Assembly (NCBI RefSeq): GCF_013137895.1
Contig: NZ_CP053538.1
Span: 929,501-993,500 of the forward strand
Source: Hymenobacter taeanensis
GTDB taxonomy: Bacteria; Bacteroidota; Bacteroidia; Cytophagales; Hymenobacteraceae
Reading direction: 5' to 3'
Length of the DNA: 64,000 nucleotides
The notes under the pieces were generated by a model. It had not been told where the DNA came from, did no database searches, and was given only the letters and a program-made list of their open reading frames with translations. A program made the position numbers and the translations under genes. Below, piece by piece: positions 46,309-53,629 of the stretch (position 1 is the stretch's first letter; every line of letters begins with the position of its first letter).

Positions 46309-48651
46309 GTGTCTGCTTCGCTCAACATCCTGCTCATTACCCCGCCGCTTACGCAGCTCAACACGCCTTACCCGGCTACGGCCTACCTGAAGGGCTTTCT
46401 CGGCTCGCGTGGCTACAGCGTAACGCAAGCTGACCTGGGCCTGGAACTGGTATTGAAGCTGTTCTCGCAGACTGGCCTAGCGCGGGTTTTCAACGCTATT
46501 GAGGAGGGCAGTTTTGACCTGAGCGACAATGCTAAGCGCATGCTGCGCCTGCGCCGCAGCTACCTCAGCACCATTGAGCCGGTTATTCGGTTTCTACAGA
46601 ACAAGGACAACACGCTGGCCCCGCGCATCTGCCACAGCCGTTTCCTGCCCGAAGCCAGCCGGTTTGACAACGTAGCCGACCTGGAAAGTGCTTTCGGCAC
46701 CATGGGCCTCACCGACCAGGCCCGCCACCTGGCCACGCTCTACCTCGAAGACCTCGGCGACCTGATTAAGGAAACCGTGGGGCCGCAGTTCGGCTTTTCG
46801 CGCTACGCCGAGAAGCTGGCTATGTCGGCCACCTTGTTCGACGGTTTGCAGGAGGCGCTGGATGCCCCCGCCAACCTCCTGGACCAGATGCTGCTGGAGC
46901 TGCTGGATGAGCTGGTGGCCGGCACCGAGCCCGACGTAGTGGGCTTCACGGTGCCCTTCCCTGGCAACCTGTACGGGGCGCTGCGCCTCGCTGGCCGTGT
47001 GAAGCAACTGCGCCCGACAGTGAAAACCCTTATGGGTGGCGGGTATCCTAATACCGAGCTACGCCAGATCAAGGAGCCCCGCTTCTTTAACTACATCGAC
47101 TTCCTGACTCTGGATGACGGCGAGGGCCCTTGGCTGCGACTGCTGGGATATTTGAGTGAGGAGAAAGAACGGCAGTCTGTACCAGTACTGGAACGTCATG
47201 CTGAGCCTGTCGAACCGCAGGTCGCCGTTAGGCAAGCATCTCTACCGCTGGCTAACTCCAATCGTGTGGGCGAAGCGGTAGAGATGCTTCGACAGGCTCA
47301 GCATGACGTTCTGTTGAGTCACCAGCTTCCCTTCCAACGGACTTTCCTGCGGGATGAGGCGGGGGAGGTGGTGTATATCAACCAGCCCTTCCCGGATATT
47401 CCGCACCCGGAAGTTGGCACACCGGACTATTCCGACTTGCCCCTGACGGAATATCTGTCGGTGATTGAGGTGCTGAACCCCATGCACCGGCTCTGGAGCG
47501 ACGGGCGCTGGAACAAGCTCACGGTGGCCCACGGCTGCTACTGGAAGCGCTGCTCTTTCTGCGATGTCACGCTGGACTACATCTCACGCTACGAAACCGC
47601 GCCCAGTACCCTGCTGGTTGACCGCATCGAGCAGATTGTGCGGCAAACCGGCCAGACCGGCTTCCACTTCGTGGACGAAGCTGCCCCGCCCCTGGCCCTG
47701 CGCGACCTGGCCATTGAGCTGCTAAAGCGCCAGGTGAACATTACCTGGTGGGGCAACATCCGCTTCGAGAAAACCTTCTCCCCCGACCTGTGCCGCCTGC
47801 TGGCGGCCTCCGGTTGCATTGCCGTATCGGGTGGCCTGGAGGTGGCTTCTGACCGGCTGCTGGCCCTCATGGAGAAGGGCGTAACCATTGCCCAGGTAGC
47901 CCGCGTGACGGACGGCTTCACCCAGGCCGGCATTATGGTGCACGCCTACCTGATGTATGGCTTCCCCACCGAAACCGCCCAGGAAACCGTGGATTCGCTG
48001 GAAGTGGTGCGGCAGCTGTTTGGAGCGGGCATCGTGCAGAGCGGCTACTGGCACCGGTTTTCTATGACGGCCCACTCGCCCGTAGGCAAAAACCCGGAGA
48101 AGTATAAAGTGCAGCCCATCGGCCCAGAACCCGGCCCCTTCGCCTGGAACGACCTTTGGCACGACGACCCCACCGGCACCGACCACGAACAGTTCGGGCC
48201 GGGCCTGGCCAAGGCCCTTTATAACTACCTGCACGGCGTAGCCCTCAATGAGCCTCTCAGCTTCTGGTTTGATTTCCGGGTGCCCAAGCCCACCGTGCCG
48301 CGCCACCTGATTCAGCAGGCCCTGCAGGAACCCGTTAAACCCGACTTCGCCAAGCAAAACCAGCGCCTGTTCTGGCTGGGCAACGCCCCGGAGCTGACGA
48401 TGGAAGCCGGTAAGAAAGGCCCGCGCGCCGTGCTCACTTTCTATGAGCAGGCTGAGGATTTCGAAGTAAAGGTACCCGCTGCCATAGGCCAGTGGCTGCA
48501 GGAGCTTCTAGTGGGGCTAACTGCGGATTACGATACTAAAGTCCTGCTAAAAGATGCCGCCCGCACTTTCCCACAAGGCCAGAGCTTCGAGCAGTTCCTG
48601 CAATCACAAAGCTGGCATCTGCTGCGGGAAAAGGGCCTGTTGATTCTGTAG
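46309..48651 (+). CDS. B12-binding-domain-like radical SAM protein with an in-frame repeat insertion
   Basis: Protein of 780 residues starting at GTG. Residues 1-290 resemble the cobalamin-binding (B12) domain that precedes many radical SAM proteins (NILLITPPLTQ, EPDVVGFTVPFPGNLYGALR, TLMGGGYPN), but the DxHxxG cobalamin motif is not visible. Residues 295-334 are encoded by a dispersed palindromic repeat. The radical SAM core starts near residue 408: HGCYWKRCSFCDVTLDY, whose cysteines are spaced CX4CX2C instead of CX3CX2C. GGLEVASDRLLALMEKG and YLMYGFPTETAQETVDSLEV follow. The C-terminal ~150 residues are variable. The substrate is unknown. Confidence 0.82.
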   Translation: MSASLNILLITPPLTQLNTPYPATAYLKGFLGSRGYSVTQADLGLELVLKLFSQTGLARVFNAIEEGSFDLSDNAKRMLRLRRSYLSTIEPVIRFLQNKDNTLAPRICHSRFLPEASRFDNVADLESAFGTMGLTDQARHLATLYLEDLGDLIKETVGPQFGFSRYAEKLAMSATLFDGLQEALDAPANLLDQMLLELLDELVAGTEPDVVGFTVPFPGNLYGALRLAGRVKQLRPTVKTLMGGGYPNTELRQIKEPRFFNYIDFLTLDDGEGPWLRLLGYLSEEKERQSVPVLERHAEPVEPQVAVRQASLPLANSNRVGEAVEMLRQAQHDVLLSHQLPFQRTFLRDEAGEVVYINQPFPDIPHPEVGTPDYSDLPLTEYLSVIEVLNPMHRLWSDGRWNKLTVAHGCYWKRCSFCDVTLDYISRYETAPSTLLVDRIEQIVRQTGQTGFHFVDEAAPPLALRDLAIELLKRQVNITWWGNIRFEKTFSPDLCRLLAASGCIAVSGGLEVASDRLLALMEKGVTIAQVARVTDGFTQAGIMVHAYLMYGFPTETAQETVDSLEVVRQLFGAGIVQSGYWHRFSMTAHSPVGKNPEKYKVQPIGPEPGPFAWNDLWHDDPTGTDHEQFGPGLAKALYNYLHGVALNEPLSFWFDFRVPKPTVPRHLIQQALQEPVKPDFAKQNQRLFWLGNAPELTMEAGKKGPRAVLTFYEQAEDFEVKVPAAIGQWLQELLVGLTADYDTKVLLKDAARTFPQGQSFEQFLQSQSWHLLREKGLLIL
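47192..47310. repeat. Palindromic repeat inserted within the radical SAM coding sequence
   Basis: Outer arms of 23 bp (47192-47214 and 47288-47310) are perfect inverted copies; inner arms at 47234-47249 and 47274-47289 also pair. The same sequence occurs in intergenic DNA at 51007-51177 and, in part, at 48757-48799 and 49005-49047. It adds about 40 residues without a stop codon. Confidence 0.85.
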
Positions 48652-48670
48652 GCCAGGTAAGAGCAACTAG

Positions 48671-49137
48671 AACGGCAGCTCCCCTCCTCAGATGATTCCG
48701 CGCATTAAGCGGCGTGGGGTTGGGGGTGGTTGATGCTGGCGGAACGACCAAACTAGAACGTCATGCTGAGCTTGTCGAAACATCTCGCGTGCTGACGTTG
48801 TCGGACTAATTCAACCTAAAAGCACGTCATCCTGACGAAGAAAGGATCTTCTCACGTTAGCACGAGGCGCTAGGCCAGTCGTTTCAGCGTTGCACCCCAC
48901 CCCAACCCCTCCCCTCAGGAGAGGGGCTTAGATTACTAATGCAGCGTCAGCGGTAGATAGGATTGCTTGGTCAAGGTGACGTACGGGTGCGCTAGATTAC
49001 CATTGCAACGTCAGCACGCGAGATGTCTCGACAAGCTCGACATGACGGGCTTGAGGGTAGTCGTTCCGCTAGCATCAACCACCCCCAACCCCACGCCGCT
49101 TGATGCGCGGAATCATCGGAGGAGGGGAGCTGTCGTT
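48671..49137. repeat. Nested inverted-repeat cluster
   Basis: No gene in this stretch. Outer arms of about 78 bp (48671-48748 and 49060-49137) are inverted copies with about four differences by eye. Inside them a second pair, 48757-48799 and 49005-49047, belongs to the repeat family seen in the radical SAM gene. The centre includes a short element reading CGTCATCCTGACGAAG and a CCCCTCCCCTC/GAGAGGGG hairpin. Confidence 0.8.
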
Positions 49138-49163
49138 CTACCAGCCGTTCTTACAGCCCTTCC

Positions 49164-50273
49164 CTACTTCGTCACTGCGCGTAGCCAGTCGGTGAGGCCT
49201 TCCCAGTAGCCGGGGGCGGGCGTAGGCCACTGCCACTGGCCGTTAGCGCCTGCGCGGCCGGGGACGATGAAGGCGGCGGTGGCGCGTGGGTAGGTGCGGA
49301 CCATGCCGTTGCGGCGGAGGCCCAGCACCCTGCGCAGGTTGCGGTAGTTGTCGGGGATGTTGAGGGAGGTGTCGAGGGCGGCGTAGAGGCCCAGGGCCGG
49401 GATGCGCTGCTGGCTCAGGACCTGGTAGGCTTTGGCCTCGGCGGCGGTGCGGGCGGGGGCGCCCTCCAGTACGACAAAGGCCGCCTGGGGCTGAGCTTGC
49501 GCGGCAGCAGCTACGGCCCATGGCGCGGCGGGCCCGCGGCTCCAGACGCCTACTTTGCTGCTATCAACGGCTGCCTGAGTACGCAGCAAGGTTAGGGCAG
49601 CGCTTACGGCTGCCGTGGCTCCCGAATCGGTGGGGACGGCGGCGGGCAGCACCAGGGTCACGTAGCCCTGGCGGGTTAGCCTGACTGCTTGGGCGGCGGG
49701 CACGCCCAGCATTACCACGGCCGGGTGGCGCGCAACGGTGTCTTCGGGCAGGCGCATGGTAGCCAGTTGGCCCAGGCCGGCGTAGCGTAGCTTTAGGTCC
49801 TGCTCGCGGTAGCCGCGGGGAGCGGCTTCGCCCCGGCGCACCCACACAAAGTCAACCTGAGCGCTGTCCCAGCTTAATACGCCGCGCAGGAAGTCGCCTT
49901 CACGGAGGGCGTGCAGGCTGATGCCGCCGGGTTGGGTGGGGTCTTGCTCCAGGCGCAGCTGGGGCTCTTTGTACCGTAGCTGCCCCGCCGGGAAGGAGAG
50001 ACCGGGGTTTTCGGGGAAGCTGATGTCGCCCTGCAACTGGCCGGGGGTGGCCTCGCGCAGGTCAAGGGCCACGCGCAGTTCGGAGCCGCGGTAGGTGATG
50101 GGGCCCTCGTAGTGGCCCGTGGGCAGCGGAATGGTGGGCTGGTCGCGGGAGCTATCCAGGGAGCAGGCCGTAGTGAAGGCCAGGGCCACGGCGCTCAGCC
50201 ACCACCGGCCCCGCGGGGCTACTATCGGAGCGGATATCCGCTCCGCCGAACAAGCATACCAAACTGATTTCAA
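49164..50273 (-). CDS. Exported alpha/beta-hydrolase-like lipoprotein with a degenerate nucleophile motif
   Basis: A protein of about 369 residues. The signal region RGRWWLSAVALAF ends in TTAC, a lipobox. An N-terminal beta-rich domain of about 120 residues (GHYEGPITYRGSELRVALDL) precedes a hydrolase-type fold: PAVVMLGVPAAQAVRLTRQG, then KVGVWSRGPAAPWAV where a nucleophile elbow GxSxG would be expected, and PALGLYAALDTSLNIPDNYR for the acid-loop region. The motif reads GVWSRG, lacking canonical spacing. The start is uncertain: TTG at 50273 is the best I found, as upstream codons overlap the divergent reading of the GNAT gene. Bracketed by repeat clusters. Confidence 0.6.
   Translation of the reverse strand: MKSVWYACSAERISAPIVAPRGRWWLSAVALAFTTACSLDSSRDQPTIPLPTGHYEGPITYRGSELRVALDLREATPGQLQGDISFPENPGLSFPAGQLRYKEPQLRLEQDPTQPGGISLHALREGDFLRGVLSWDSAQVDFVWVRRGEAAPRGYREQDLKLRYAGLGQLATMRLPEDTVARHPAVVMLGVPAAQAVRLTRQGYVTLVLPAAVPTDSGATAAVSAALTLLRTQAAVDSSKVGVWSRGPAAPWAVAAAAQAQPQAAFVVLEGAPARTAAEAKAYQVLSQQRIPALGLYAALDTSLNIPDNYRNLRRVLGLRRNGMVRTYPRATAAFIVPGRAGANGQWQWPTPAPGYWEGLTDWLRAVTK
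50226..50245. repeat. 20-bp perfect palindrome
   Basis: CGGAGCGGATATCCGCTCCG is its own reverse complement. It lies inside or just ahead of the 5' end of the hydrolase-like gene and might be an operator or a small repeat unit. Confidence 0.6.
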
Positions 50274-50325
50274 GAGCAAGCAGCTAAGGGGTACAACGTG
50301 TAAAGGTAGGCGACACAAGCTTGCC

Positions 50326-50862
50326 CTACAGTCCCTTCCGCAGAATGAGGTCGGTTTGCACATCCTGGCCCAGCAGAAACTCGTGCTGCCCGATGGGCTT
50401 AAACCCGAAGCGGCGGTAGAACTCAATGGCGCGGGTGTTCTTCTCCCACACGCCCAGCACCACTGCCCGGCACTTCTGCTGGCGGGCTTCCTCAATGGCG
50501 CGGCGCATGAGGGTGGCGCCCAAGCCCGTCCCAATCCAGTCTTCCAGGATATACAGGCGCTCAATCTCCAGCCGGTCTTCGGGCACTTTACCCTCCTCCT
50601 GGCCCAGCGTGGAGTGGAGCTTGAGCTTAGCGTAGCCCACCACGTCCTGCACCATCTGGGCCAGCAGGAACACCGCGTTAGGGTCCTGCAGCTCCACCAG
50701 CTGCTGCTCGGGGCTGAAGTTCGCCGCCAGGTAGGCCGCCATATCCTCGGGCTTGTTCTGGGCCGCGAAGGTATCGTGAAAGGTCTGCCGGCCCAGCTCG
50801 GCGAGTTGGGCCGCGGTGGCCGCGGTGCGTTTGGCCACCAAAATGCGAAGCGGAGAAGTCAT
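50326..50862 (-). CDS. GNAT family N-acetyltransferase
   Basis: Acetyl-CoA-dependent acetyltransferase of 178 residues. The GNAT core includes YAKLKLHSTLGQ, then LEIERLYILEDWIGTGLGAT (motif A, the Q/RxxGxG/A-type acetyl-CoA loop as WIGTGLG), RRAIEEARQQKCRAVVLGVW (motif B) and NTRAIEFYRRFGFKPIGQHE. It resembles the spermidine/ribosomal-type GNATs, but the acceptor is unknown. It is followed by the hydrolase-like gene 52 bp downstream, starting at 50273. Confidence 0.9.
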   Translation of the reverse strand: MTSPLRILVAKRTAATAAQLAELGRQTFHDTFAAQNKPEDMAAYLAANFSPEQQLVELQDPNAVFLLAQMVQDVVGYAKLKLHSTLGQEEGKVPEDRLEIERLYILEDWIGTGLGATLMRRAIEEARQQKCRAVVLGVWEKNTRAIEFYRRFGFKPIGQHEFLLGQDVQTDLILRKGL

Positions 50863-50920
50863 AGGAAGAAATCAGATCGAGGAAGAGCCGCAAAGGTAAC
50901 AGGCCTAGCGCGGCTTCTAC

Positions 50921-51265
50921 AGAACGTCAACTCCCCTTCTCAGATGATTCCGCGCATCAAGCGGCGTGGGGTTGGGGGTGGTTGACCGGAGCGCTGTCTA
51001 CCTAGCACGTCATGCTGAGCTTGTCGAAGCATCTCTACCGCTGGCTAACCAACTGGCCTAGCACATTGCCCGCTCCATAGCCCAGGGTTTAAACCCTGGG
51101 CTAGTGCACGTTCATCCGAGTGGCCTAGGCTTCAGCAACGAAGCGGTAGAGATGCTTCGACAAGCTCAGCATGACGTTCTTATGTAGTCGTTCAACAGTA
51201 TCGTTCTAGGCCAGTCAACCACCCCTAGCCCCTCCTTAATTAAGGAGGGGAACTAGCTCTAGCAG
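50921..51265. repeat. Second nested inverted-repeat cluster
   Basis: No gene seen from 50863 to 51274. 50921-50985 is a third copy of the 78-bp arm of the 48671-49137 cluster. 51007-51177 is a full palindromic element with perfect 36-bp arms (51007-51042 and 51142-51177). Within it lies a 26-bp perfect palindrome (51078-51103). At about 51230-51252 is another short palindrome of the CCCCTCCTTAA type. Confidence 0.8.
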
Positions 51266-51274
51266 CGCCTACCG

Positions 51275-51517
51275 CTAATCCACGGTATCATTGCCGCGCC
51301 GCTCGCGCCAGCCGTAGCGCAGCATCAACAGGCCTAGCACCAGCAGCGTGAGGTTTATGATAATCTGGACCGAGGTAACGGCATCGGTACCCTGGGTGGC
51401 ATACAGGGTGTAGAGCACGTACATGCGCAGGGCCTCCCCAATCACGAGCAAAGCACCAGAAAGCAGAAACAGCAGCCCCACCAAGCGGCGTGTAGGGGGC
51501 GAAAGCGGCCAAGGCAT
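51275..51517 (-). CDS. Small two-helix membrane protein
   Basis: An 80-residue protein with two helices (LVGLLFLLSGALLVIGEALR and VQIIINLTLLVLGLLMLRYG) and short charged ends. Start set at the ATG at 51517 (MPWPLSPPTRR), which gives a compact membrane protein; the longer reading to 51631 has no hydrophobic or conserved features. No family recognised. Confidence 0.55.
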   Translation of the reverse strand: MPWPLSPPTRRLVGLLFLLSGALLVIGEALRMYVLYTLYATQGTDAVTSVQIIINLTLLVLGLLMLRYGWRERRGNDTVD

Positions 51518-51697
51518 ACGTAGAAAGGTATGAAAGGTGAGGCAGCAGGCAGGGCCCTCAGGAGTAGCCCACCGCTGCGTAGAACGCCTACTTACGGAAA
51601 AGCCGCCACTCACAGCGAAAACTCTGCTCACTTCCCTAGCCGCCGCAGTTGCAAATTGATTTTAGGCGTGTACTTTTGCCACTACCAACCTTCATCA

Positions 51698-51770
51698 GCG
51701 AGAGTAGCTCAGTTGGTAGAGCATCAGCTTCCCAAGCTGAGGGTCGCGAGTTCGAACCTCGTTTCTCGCT
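51698..51770 (+). tRNA. tRNA-Gly (CCC)
   Basis: Cloverleaf on the plus strand with acceptor GCGAGAG/TTCTCGC (one G-U pair), D-arm GCTCAGTTGGTAGAGC, anticodon loop TTCCCAA (anticodon CCC) and T-loop GTTCGAACC. It lies beside a stretch of decayed genes. Confidence 0.95.
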
Positions 51771-51904
51771 CATTGTGAAACAGCCACTTAATCGCAAGAT
51801 TGAGTGGCTGTTTCTTTATACAGATCAATCAGTACTTGGGCCATTCTCGACGAGCATTGATAAGTTATCTAACAATCAGTTATATCCCTCTGTGCTTTTT
51901 ATCC

Positions 51905-52552
51905 ATGCCAAAACTTCTCCTGCTCATACTCTGGTGCATAACGCTCCCTTGTATTGGACAAACTCATCAGCTTTCTTCCTTTAAAGAAATTGCTCCTCCA
52001 GAGCCTCTTAGCAAACCATGGGTAGAACTAAATAATCATGGTACAGGGGTCGCGGTAAAGATTATCAATGACCACCTTGTGCTTCACACAAGCCGGGAGG
52101 TGAATACAACCACCTTGATAATAGCAGAGGGAACGTTTCAGGGTAAAGACCGGGGTGAGTGGGGAGGAGAACTTCTTTTCACAGCAAAGAAGGCTAAGCC
52201 TGTACTTGTTAAAGCGGGTAACGTACGTTTCCTCTTTCAAGCCAAGGGGCATGTCTACTTTATTGAGGGCCTTGCTCACATGGGTTTAACTCGTGGGGCT
52301 CTTTATCAATTGACAGGAGAAGCACCTCATTTCGACTACGTCAAACTATTAGATTTTAATGACTCTCCAGAGGCCTTTACCTTTTTAGGAGAAGATATTC
52401 TGATTGCACAAAGCAGAGGATTCACCATACTGCATAATCTACAGCCTGAAGTGGTAGTAAAAAACACCTTTTGGGCTGGCCTTTACCCAAACTCTGTGGC
52501 AGCTTTGAGTGAGAGAGAGGTGTACATAGGTATTCGTGGAGGTTATGTTTAG
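51905..52552 (+). CDS. Exported protein of unknown function, probably shortened by a nonsense codon
   Basis: A 215-residue exported protein with signal peptide MPKLLLLILWCITLPCIGQT. The mature part is beta-rich, with repeats of the type GHVYFIEGLAHMGLTRGALY and EAFTFLGEDILIAQSRGFTI, as in a small propeller-like fold. No family recognised. It ends ...YIGIRGGYV at a TAG. Reading on past this stop in the same frame gives LDLLTKTFKFFKLQ and then a second TAG, which looks like the natural C-terminus. The DNA is markedly more AT-rich than its neighbours. A point mutation in an imported gene is likely. Confidence 0.6.
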   Translation: MPKLLLLILWCITLPCIGQTHQLSSFKEIAPPEPLSKPWVELNNHGTGVAVKIINDHLVLHTSREVNTTTLIIAEGTFQGKDRGEWGGELLFTAKKAKPVLVKAGNVRFLFQAKGHVYFIEGLAHMGLTRGALYQLTGEAPHFDYVKLLDFNDSPEAFTFLGEDILIAQSRGFTILHNLQPEVVVKNTFWAGLYPNSVAALSEREVYIGIRGGYV

Positions 52553-52661
52553 TTGGACTTACTAACAAAGACTTTTAAATTTTTTAAACTGCAATAGCTC
52601 CGTTTTACACTCTTTGAACGTCGGTTCAATATATGTGAACAAGTAATTGGCGTCGAAGGCC

Positions 52662-53480
52662 CTACCTCCCAAACTGCCGCAGGTTGTAGGTGAAGCTCAG
52701 CAGGAAATACCACGTCAGGACGTTGCTGCGGACGTCTTCCAGGTAGGTATCGGTCACGTTGCGGACTACGCTGCGGTTTTGCTTGAGCAGGTCGTAGGCC
52801 TGTAGCTTTAGCTCGCCCTGTTTGGCTTTGAAGAGCTGGCGCGTGAGGGCCAAGTTCCAGAGGGCTACGCTCTGGTTGAAGCCCGCGGAGCGACCAGCGT
52901 AGCGCGTCAGCCACAGGTCGCTGCTGATGGCCCAGTTGCTGGGCAGCTGGTAGAACAGGTCGGTTTCCAGGGTGTGGGTCCAGTAAGAGGTGTTTTGCTG
53001 GGGCAGCAGCGAGTAGGTGGCCCGCTGGTACGTGGCGTTGGCGCGCAGGCCGAGCTCCAAGTGGTCGTTGAAGGCGGAGTTGAGGCTCACGCCCTGCCCG
53101 AGGTTCCAGGAGCGCGTGTCGTTGGCTTGGTCGTTCACGAAGCTGCGGCTGCGGGTGAGGTTGCCGTTGGTGGTCAGGTTCAGGTTCAGTTTGTGCCAGG
53201 CCAGGCGCTGCCCCAGCGACACAAAGCCGTTGAGCGTACTGTAGCCATCGGCGTTTACGGGCCGGGTGGTTTGCACGCCCCGGGCGCTGAACGACGTGGC
53301 CGACACAATGCGGTCTTGCACCTTGCTGCCGTTGAGGGAGGCAAACACGCTGCGGTTGTTCACGGCGTTGAACTGTGTGTAGGTGCCCGTGAGGGTGTGG
53401 ATGTACTCGGGGCGCAGGTCGGGGTTGCCGAGGCGCACGCTCAGGGGGTTGGTGTTATCGGCCACGGGCTGCAGCTGCAC
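52662..53480 (-). pseudogene. C-terminal remnant of a TonB-type outer-membrane barrel gene
   Basis: A reading frame of 272 codons that matches only the last third of an outer-membrane beta-barrel family protein (the kind with a CarboxypepD-like N-terminus). QLQPVADNTNPLSVRLGNPD and LRPEYIHTLTGTYTQF are the typical strands near this family's 3' part. There is no start codon consistent with a complete protein, no signal peptide and no plug. The frame ends upstream at 53480, where a fragment of an unrelated regulator in opposite orientation begins. The last strand FTYNLRQFGR is intact. Confidence 0.8.
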
Positions 53481-53613
53481 CGCCGCGACGACAACTTCAT
53501 CAAAGGCCGTAGCTCGATGTGTTCATTACCCGCCTGCGCCGCTACCTCAAAGACGCACCCCAATTGCAGATTGTAAACGTGCGCGACAGCGGCAGCAGAT
53601 TACTTTACCAAGC
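53481..53613 (+). pseudogene. Remnant of an OmpR-type response regulator (winged-helix end)
   Basis: The plus strand encodes DDNFIKGRS, then after a one-base frame shift near 53514 DVFITRLRRYLKDAPQLQIV and NVRDSGSRLLYQ. This is the C-terminal part of OmpR/RprY-like DNA-binding domains in Bacteroidota (usually ...GRSMDVFITRLRKYL...). No start and no receiver domain are present. It abuts the barrel remnant and the glycosyltransferase gene. Confidence 0.65.
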
Positions 53614-53629
53614 TCCAGCGGGCCCAGGC

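Noticed and set aside
49164..50564. Extended start for the hydrolase-like lipoprotein, giving 466 residues
   Set aside because: The first ~100 residues are an out-of-frame reading through the GNAT gene and are low-complexity (Cys/Arg/Pro/Ser). A lipoprotein signal further in is a better start.
48671..51265. Possible CRISPR array from the many short repeats
   Set aside because: The repeats are inverted and nested, not direct and evenly spaced, and no cas genes are present.
52549..52914. 121-codon frame on the minus strand at the 3' end of the barrel remnant
   Set aside because: It overlaps the barrel frame out of phase and is Arg/Pro/Gln-rich without conserved features.
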